From positions 1 through 10,842 of the forward strand of contig JALLAZ010000993.1 in assembly GCA_036939755.1 (NCBI GenBank): DNA of 10,842 nucleotides. The letters run 5' to 3'. Source of the stretch: Stephanodiscus triporus (lineage: Eukaryota; Bacillariophyta; Thalassiosirophyceae; Thalassiosirales; Thalassiosiraceae). The position numbers and the translations under genes were made by a program. A model generated the notes under the pieces. The model searched no databases and had not been told where the DNA came from. It saw only the letters and a program-made list of their open reading frames with translations. Shown here piece after piece: positions 6,428 through 10,842 of the stretch. Each line of letters opens with the position of its first letter. Position 1 is the stretch's first letter.

Positions 6428-8713
6428 ATGACTAGTATCAATTGCAACAGGTCAAGCTGTGGCGGGGGCCGCGGCGCAAGCGCCGTGGGGTGCGCAGAGA
6501 TGGACCCGTTCGTCGGGGAGGCGGCACATCGCGCGGAGGCCGCGCAGGTCGCGGCCAGTGCGGCAAATCCCATCATGGATAATATCAATGGCAACATGGC
6601 TCGCAAGCCCGATCCTCCCAGCAATGATTATTTTGATGTTTCCAGAGTCAGTTCTCACTTCAAAAGTGACTGTTCAGTGTCAACAATGACAGATCCACCA
6701 TCGAGTGAATGTCACCCTGTGTCAACAATGACAGATCCACCATCGAGTGAATGTCACCCCGCGAACATAAGTAAATGTTTGCGGTTCACTAACAATGATG
6801 GAGGTTTTTCCGCTATGGGTAGTTCTCCTGCGAATACTTCCAATGATCCACCAATGACGGATGAGGCATTGCTGTCAACCATCTCATTTCCATATCATTC
6901 TTTCATGGTCAAGTACATCAAGGAATATGCCACTACAAAAGGGTTTTTGCCACTGCACAAGTGTAAAAACTACTTTAATGGCGAGGATACAACTGAACTA
7001 TTTCCTGGTGATGACAGCAATCACTCCTTGGAATCTAATTCAATTCAGAATAATAGATACCCTCGCAGTGGTTTTTTTAGTTGCTCTCGCAAATCTCAAG
7101 GCCGTACCAAGGGCATCGAATGCTGTTTTCGATTTAATTATCATTGGGATCCCAACAAGAAAAGTTTCGTGTTCAGCTACCGATCATCCAATCTTTCCCA
7201 CAACCATGAATTACGTCCCCAGGTCACAGTTGTTGATAGTTGTGTCATTGTTAGCCTGGAGAATTCACTGACCCATGAGGAGTATCTGAGCATCAAAGAA
7301 CAGTCACACTGTCGTGTCGAGGTCCCTCAGATGCGTGTAAATCTTGAGGAGAAATTCCCTCATCGTAGCTTCTCAGCCAAGATGCTTCATCGAATGAGAG
7401 ATAAATTCCTCAAGGATAAATATGGTACTGATGGCAATAAGATCACCGATTTATTCATGAAAGGGGAAAGAATTCGACGTTTAGGTGGATTATTTGTAGT
7501 TGTCCCTTCAAGCACTGATTTTAGCATCGAGACCATTCATTCTCAGACTAAGCTAATGGGAGAATATGCTAGAGTATACGGCGTGGATGGTTTCAGGATG
7601 GCAGACGGAACTCACAAGATTACAAAGTATGACATGACCTTTGTTTTTTGGATGGTTGTTGATTGTTTGTTGAGGTCCAAGTTTGTAGGCTACACTGCCA
7701 ATTTTACTGAAAATTCCAATGTTATCATCGATGGCGCCAATCTTTTCTTCGCACATGAAGCTTCCGATTCAGCTATGTCTGCTGATGAAAATAAAATTTT
7801 GGTGGGTGGACTCCCTGGTTACTTTGATCCCTTCATCGACAATGAGATTCATCTTGATAGTGATGCCCAACCTTCATCGAAGCCATCACCAGACGATAAA
7901 GTTCCGAATTCATTATCATCCAATTCTCCATCTGCACCTGATGTACTTCAAATGTCATCTCAGTCTGGTTTCATGACTGACGAAGGCACTGCCTTCCCGT
8001 CAGTAGCTGAACATTTTGGCTGGACACATCTTTTGGATCGCCGTCATTTTGCACTACAAATACTTTCTGCTTGGCATGGTATTTCTGATCCAAAGCAATT
8101 TCAATCGGATGTGTACAACATTTTAGACACACCATCTGTTGATACACTGTCGTCGTTGTTGCAAGAAGCCCTAGCCAAGTACCGTACTGTGAAGGCACAA
8201 GCATTCCTCAAGAAAATATCCAGCAAGCAACATCAACTTTGCTACGCTCACACTTGTAATGTATTTACAGCTGGTCATGTTTCTGACCAGAGGATGGAGC
8301 AAGGAATGGCTGCCATGAAGGCAAATGGAAAGTTAAAACATTACCTCAGTGGATGCACTTATGGTGAAGCAATTTCAAGAATAAGCCAGGTAGCTCGAGA
8401 TCAAGATTTTGCTGCGTTAAAAGAGTTACAATCCTGTCGGGAGCTCCGCATGAAGGTGGGATTGAGGTATGCTGACGCCCTCAAGAACTCCAAGGTTGCA
8501 TCTGTGAAGTATTCTTCAGTGAAACCAATGGATTTGTTGTGTAATACTCAATTCTTGGTGAGGGAAACAGACATTTCCACTGTTGCTTGTCAAGTTAATC
8601 TTGCTACTACTGTATCTTGGAGGAGTGAACAGTTTCGAATTGTAACTGGAACATGCTCATATTACTCGTCTACTAGGATGATCTGTCCATGTGCGTGTGC
8701 AGCCATGCAGTGA
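6428..8713 (+). CDS. MULE transposase with FAR1/WRKY-GCM1-type zinc finger
   Basis: The frame gives 761 residues from the first ATG (6428); it is open from 6356, and another ATG at 6500 is possible. The protein should bind the element's ends and cut and rejoin DNA. In order: a Gly/Ala-rich then Ser/Thr-rich N-terminus with a 14-residue direct repeat; a zinc-finger-like region with Cys219, Cys232/Cys233 and His258-Asn-His260 (SHNHEL), as in FAR1/WRKY-GCM1 folds; and an RNase-H-like catalytic region. That region has DGTHKITKYDMTFVFW (Asp393), TDEGTAF followed by DRRHF (Asp518), and SDQRMEQGMAAMK (Glu624), giving the DDE triad. The gap between the two Asp residues is lengthened by a Ser/Pro-rich insertion. 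A C-terminal SWIM-like finger is degenerate: C743-S-Y in place of CxC, and C753-P-C755 in place of CxH. The TGA at 8711-8713 follows at once, and the frame continues coding-like beyond it, so this copy is probably truncated. The coding part is AT-richer than flanking host genes. Confidence 0.82.
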   Translation: MTSINCNRSSCGGGRGASAVGCAEMDPFVGEAAHRAEAAQVAASAANPIMDNINGNMARKPDPPSNDYFDVSRVSSHFKSDCSVSTMTDPPSSECHPVSTMTDPPSSECHPANISKCLRFTNNDGGFSAMGSSPANTSNDPPMTDEALLSTISFPYHSFMVKYIKEYATTKGFLPLHKCKNYFNGEDTTELFPGDDSNHSLESNSIQNNRYPRSGFFSCSRKSQGRTKGIECCFRFNYHWDPNKKSFVFSYRSSNLSHNHELRPQVTVVDSCVIVSLENSLTHEEYLSIKEQSHCRVEVPQMRVNLEEKFPHRSFSAKMLHRMRDKFLKDKYGTDGNKITDLFMKGERIRRLGGLFVVVPSSTDFSIETIHSQTKLMGEYARVYGVDGFRMADGTHKITKYDMTFVFWMVVDCLLRSKFVGYTANFTENSNVIIDGANLFFAHEASDSAMSADENKILVGGLPGYFDPFIDNEIHLDSDAQPSSKPSPDDKVPNSLSSNSPSAPDVLQMSSQSGFMTDEGTAFPSVAEHFGWTHLLDRRHFALQILSAWHGISDPKQFQSDVYNILDTPSVDTLSSLLQEALAKYRTVKAQAFLKKISSKQHQLCYAHTCNVFTAGHVSDQRMEQGMAAMKANGKLKHYLSGCTYGEAISRISQVARDQDFAALKELQSCRELRMKVGLRYADALKNSKVASVKYSSVKPMDLLCNTQFLVRETDISTVACQVNLATTVSWRSEQFRIVTGTCSYYSSTRMICPCACAAMQ
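6677..6760 (+). repeat. Tandem 42-bp duplication in transposase
   Basis: Two adjacent 42-bp copies (6677-6718 and 6719-6760) differ only at the last base (T/C). The duplication is in frame and encodes a Ser/Thr/Pro-rich 14-residue unit (containing STMTDPPSSECHP) twice, in the disordered N-terminal region before the zinc finger. Near identity indicates a recent event. Confidence 0.95.
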
Positions 8714-9043
8714 GTGTCATGGGACATTGATCTAGTCAAGAATGTACATCCATTTTTTTGCATTTGGTGTCACCCATTATGGAAGGAGGCCCTAAAATCA
8801 TTGCACCTATCCGACTACAAGGATTCTCCTTACTATTCTCTCACTCATTTGGAGCCTACAGCTACAACCGACACCTCTGCACAAGACACTCTGAGTAATA
8901 TTACCCTGTCCGATACTATCCGCCGCCATAATTCAGAAATATTTGCTAAAATTGGCAACCTTGGAGCCGACGACATCGTCACCGACGTCGGGGTTGACAT
9001 CGTCCGATGGTCAAGATCGCTTCGGCGTGGGGGGTGCGCCTGA
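8714..9043 (+). pseudogene. Cut-off C-terminal part of the MULE transposase
   Basis: The transposase frame continues without shift for 109 codons after the TGA at 8711-8713 and has no ATG of its own. The first part (VHPFFCIWCHPLWKEALKSL, from about 8744) directly follows the SWIM-like finger and looks like ordinary transposase C-terminus. Toward the end the frame loses character, and a neighbouring frame reads DGQDRFGVGGAPDTNDTISR, which suggests a frameshift near 9000. A nonsense change is the simplest reading. A GTGAGT donor overlapping the stop (8710-8715) leaves an intron possible. Confidence 0.5.
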
Positions 9044-9701
9044 TACAAATGACACCATCAGCAGAGGCGGGGGAGGAGGCGCGTTCGCGTTCATCATCAT
9101 CATCGCTGGCGGCTGCGGCAGCAGGGACATCGCCGGCCGGCCGTACTGGTCAAACGCCATGGCCGCGCTGCTTGCGCTGTTGTTGTTGTAGGCCGTCGTC
9201 ATCATCGGCAGCGGCGGCGACATGTCCATCGTCATTGGCGGGAGGAGGGGGGGGGGAGGAGGGAACGACGATCAATCGTGATCATCGCAATCGTGATTGA
9301 AATTACTGCAACGGCGGTCGTGGGGGGACACAGATCGGTCCGATTGACAGCCTCCCCATCGATCGCGATCATAGTCGAGATCGTGATCGCGATTATCGCG
9401 ACGGCGGTCATGGGGGGACACAGATCGGTCCGATCGACGGCTCCCCCATCGCTCGCAATCGTGATTGCGATTATCGCGATGGCAGTGGGGAGACAGATCG
9501 GTCTGACAGATGGCGGCCCCATCAATCGTGATCGTCGTGATCGTGATCGCGATTATTGCGAAGGCTGCTGCTGGTGGGGGACCGACCACGATCGTGCACA
9601 CCACTGGCGCAATGATGATCGCACCCACCGCCCCCGCTGTGGTTATTGCGGCCGCCGCCACCGCTTGGCCCCGCTAGGTTTCGATGGGGGGAGGGCATCA
9701 T
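9011..9701 (-). pseudogene. Decayed antisense frame: Gly/Arg/Asp/Ser-rich protein with SR-like repeats
   Basis: Reading inward from the right TIR, an ATG pair (9701 and 9698) opens MMPSPHRNLAGPSGGGG, then a Gly/Asn/His-rich part with RGRSPTSSSLRNN, then three Asp/Arg-rich repeats each containing SDRSVSP and a preceding WG. It ends in a Pro/Met/Asn-rich tail (PPLPMMTTAYNNNSASSAAM and beyond) with a stop near 9011. The frame is broken by a TGA at 9524-9522, by a net 5-nt deletion in the third repeat relative to the second, and by a TGA at 9274-9272. The composition recalls SR/RGG RNA-binding proteins, but no RRM or other domain is visible. It could be a second transposon gene (as mudrB is in MuDR) or a captured host fragment. 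The palindromic GATCGCGATC-type repeats also leave a plus-strand frame open (9278-9709), so the coding strand is inferred from the conserved repeat and from composition. Confidence 0.4.
9313..9560. repeat. Minisatellite-like 78-90 bp tandem repeat
   Basis: Three diverged copies start at 9313, 9403 and 9481, the first 90 bp long and the second 78 bp. Each begins with GGCGGTCRTGGGG or a variant, contains CAGATCGGTC, and ends in a GATCGCGATTATCGCGA-type stretch rich in self-complementary GATCGCGATC words. On the minus strand each copy encodes the WG...SDRSVSP unit. Copies keep the protein motif better than the exact spacing. Confidence 0.8.
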
Positions 9702-9711
9702 CTAGGTAGGC

Positions 9712-9865
9712 TCACAACAATGACAGTCTGTCTGTGGTCAATAGAGGACCAAATGGTCCCACCTTTCCCGCCAGAACAAAACCGCTAACAAAAAATTGGG
9801 ACCAAAAAGTCCCAGGACCAAAAAGTCCCAGGACCAAAAAGTCAAAAGTCCTCTAGGACCAAAAA
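9712..9865 (-). repeat. Right terminal inverted repeat of MULE
   Basis: This is the reverse-complement counterpart of the left end. It carries the same inner 30-nt block (9715-9744), CCCGCCA, AATTGGGACC and terminal CTAGGACCAAAAA. It is longer than the left TIR because it contains extra copies of a GTCCCAGGACCAAAAA unit. It ends 19 bp before the methyltransferase ATG. Confidence 0.8.
9801..9843. repeat. 16-bp tandem repeat in the right TIR
   Basis: The unit ACCAAAAAGTCCCAGG occurs at 9801-9816 and 9817-9832, followed by a partial third copy (9833-9843) and a diverged ACCAAAAAC at the element end. Each unit holds the GGTCC-type word that also builds the left hairpin, so both ends present several copies of one motif, as expected for transposase-binding sites. 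Confidence 0.85.
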
Positions 9866-9884
9866 CGTACGTCGCACGTCCACG

Positions 9885-10842
9885 ATGACCTCCTCCCGGC
9901 TCGCCCTACTCGCCGCGCTCCGCATCCCGCCACCCCCCTCCGTCCCGGGCAGGGCGTCGTCATCATCGTCGTCGTCGCTCCTGCGTGCCGCCGCTACCGC
10001 CAGATCAGAATCGTTACGTCGTCCGCCCCCGAAACCGATCCTATCTCGGCGGCCCTCGTCGTCGTCGTGGTCCGGCGGCGGGGCGACCGTCCCCCCCCTC
10101 GACGCGACCGTCCCGTCGTCCCAGTCGTCGACCCGCAGACGTCGCAGGCGCGACGTCGTCGGCGGGATCCCCCCCCGCGGAGCCGTCGTCGGGGTCGAGG
10201 CGACGGCCAACGACGACCGCCGCCGCGACGACGACGGCTCCGACGACGTACCCCCCCCCTCCTCCGCGGGTTTCGCCCCCCGGGATCCCATCACCGGCCA
10301 GCCACTCGACGTGACGTCCTACCTCGCGCTGGCGACCCTCTCCCCCTGGGTGCCGTGCCCCGACGCGGTCGTGCGACGGGTCCTCGAGGTGGCGAATGTC
10401 GGCCCGAACGACGTGCACGTAGATCTCGGCTGCGGCGACGGACGTCTGTGCTTCGCGGCGATGGACCCGCCGTTCGTGGCGAAGGAGAGCTACGGCGTGG
10501 ACGTGGATCCGAACGTTTTGGCGATGTGCAGGGAGAGGGAGGGGAGGAGGTTCGTGCCGGACTTAGGAGGAGGGGGAGGGGGAGGGGATGACGGAAGGAG
10601 GAGGGGTCCGGATTTCCTATTGGCGGACCTGGTGAAGGTCGTCGACGAGGAGAATGCGAGGTATCAAAGACGGCTGTCATCGTTGTCGTCGTCGTCGAAG
10701 CGGGATGACAACGACGACGATGCGACCTCGCGCGGTCGTGCCCCCACGGCGGCGGAGGACGAGGTTGCACGGCGGATGTCGCGTACCACCGTCGTCACGG
10801 CGTACCTAGTCGACGACGCCCTGCGCAGGTTGCGCCCGTACC
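9885..10842 (+). CDS. Class I SAM-dependent methyltransferase, FAM173/ATPSCKMT-like, 3' end outside window
   Basis: The frame stays open from an ATG at 9885 (A at -3) to the window edge, giving 319 residues. It should transfer a methyl group from S-adenosylmethionine. Motif I is VDLGCGDGR (179-187), followed by YGVDVDPN (about 203-210) with the acidic SAM-ribose residue, FLLADL (about 244-249), and TVVTAYLVDDALRRLRPY near the end. The combination of a WVPCPDAVVRRVL lead-in, DLGCGDGR and a VVTxYL...LRP block is typical of the FAM173/ATPSCKMT/ANT-KMT lysine methyltransferases, which in animals modify mitochondrial ATP synthase subunit c or the ADP/ATP carrier. The N-terminal ~60 residues are rich in Arg, Ser, Ala and Pro with few acids, consistent with a mitochondrial presequence. 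Compared with short family members it has a long low-complexity linker (about 60-140), a Gly run (228-234) and an acidic/Ser insertion (about 255-295). The target protein is not shown by the sequence. The MULE ends 19 bp upstream, so its 5' UTR or promoter must include transposon DNA unless the start lies further downstream. Confidence 0.78.
   Translation, partial: MTSSRLALLAALRIPPPPSVPGRASSSSSSSLLRAAATARSESLRRPPPKPILSRRPSSSSWSGGGATVPPLDATVPSSQSSTRRRRRRDVVGGIPPRGAVVGVEATANDDRRRDDDGSDDVPPPSSAGFAPRDPITGQPLDVTSYLALATLSPWVPCPDAVVRRVLEVANVGPNDVHVDLGCGDGRLCFAAMDPPFVAKESYGVDVDPNVLAMCREREGRRFVPDLGGGGGGGDDGRRRGPDFLLADLVKVVDEENARYQRRLSSLSSSSKRDDNDDDATSRGRAPTAAEDEVARRMSRTTVVTAYLVDDALRRLRPY

Larger units (their letters stand above)
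6212..9865. mobile_element. Mutator-like (MULE) DNA transposon with long terminal inverted repeats
   Basis: The element is about 3.65 kb. Its left end (TTTTTCGGTCCTAGG from 6212) matches the reverse complement of its right end (TTTTTGGTCCTAGAGG, ending at 9865). Further in, GGTCCCAATTTTT, TGGCGGGA and a 30-nt block with four mismatches (6298-6327 against 9715-9744) confirm inverted repeats of roughly 120 and 150 bp. Inside are a MULE-type transposase on the plus strand and a decayed reading frame on the minus strand. I found no convincing 8-11 bp target-site duplication. The element fills the gap between two genes transcribed away from each other, matching the known preference of Mutator elements for the 5' ends of genes. 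Broken frames suggest this copy is no longer autonomous. Confidence 0.8.

Noticed and set aside
6469..6488. GC-rich stem CGGCGC-AA-GCGCCG near the transposase N-terminus
   Set aside because: It is a short palindrome in a very GC-rich stretch, expected from composition. It has a 2-nt loop and no terminator context in a eukaryotic gene.
9313..9560. CRISPR-like array
   Set aside because: The units are tandem and diverged with no unique spacers of constant length, and the setting is a eukaryotic transposon, so this is a minisatellite-like coding repeat.
9278..9709. Plus-strand frame of 143 codons over the right part of the transposon
   Set aside because: It arises from self-complementary GATCGCGATC repeats. 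The product alternates Ile/Ala stretches with no protein-like pattern, while the minus strand gives a conserved SDRSVSP repeat and a plausible start.
6185..9877. Imperfect 11-bp match (6185-6195 and 9867-9877) as a target-site duplication
   Set aside because: Only 8 of 11 bases agree, and using it would put 16 bp at the left end with no counterpart in the right TIR, so no TSD is claimed.

Overview
This is a protein-coding stretch of a eukaryotic nuclear genome, most probably from a diatom or a related alga with a secondary plastid. Three things point that way. One gene encodes a protein with an ER-type signal followed by a Gly|Phe site, as in diatom plastid preproteins. Spliceosomal introns with GTGAGT donors look likely. 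Genes are tightly packed, with GC-rich exons and AT-rich spacers. The species cannot be named from the sequence alone.

Layout: (1) 246 to about 4415/4479, plus strand: a very large PP2C (PPM) Ser/Thr phosphatase. All catalytic motifs are present but spread out by long acidic, Ser-rich insertions. Two candidate introns are visible, an in-frame one near the start (480-590) and one that would replace the last residues (4368-4464). (2) 4480-5244: a gene-poor spacer holding the 3' ends of two convergent genes. (3) 5245-6174, minus strand: an unidentified multi-pass membrane protein, probably sent to the plastid. (4) 6212-9865: a roughly 3.65-kb Mutator-like (MULE) DNA transposon with diverged terminal inverted repeats. 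It carries a plus-strand transposase (6428-8713, with coding-like sequence continuing past an in-frame TGA). From the other end it carries a decayed minus-strand reading frame (9701-9011) encoding a Gly/Arg/Asp/Ser-rich protein with SR-like repeats. Two genes reading inward from opposite ends resembles the mudrA/mudrB layout of maize MuDR, although a captured host fragment (Pack-MULE) is the main alternative. (5) 9885 to the window edge, plus strand: a class I SAM-dependent methyltransferase resembling the mitochondrial FAM173/ATPSCKMT lysine methyltransferases. It has a basic presequence and is cut by the window end.

The transposon lies exactly between the start codons of the membrane-protein gene and the methyltransferase gene, which point away from each other. 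Without it the two ATGs would be only about 56 bp apart, so the element has split, or now supplies, a shared promoter region. Several in-frame TGA codons and TIR mismatches inside the element look like CpG-to-TpG/CpA transitions, so this copy is probably decaying and may be methylated.

The phosphatase has no evident functional link to its neighbours. The plastid membrane protein and the mitochondrial-type methyltransferase may have been co-expressed from one bidirectional promoter before the insertion.
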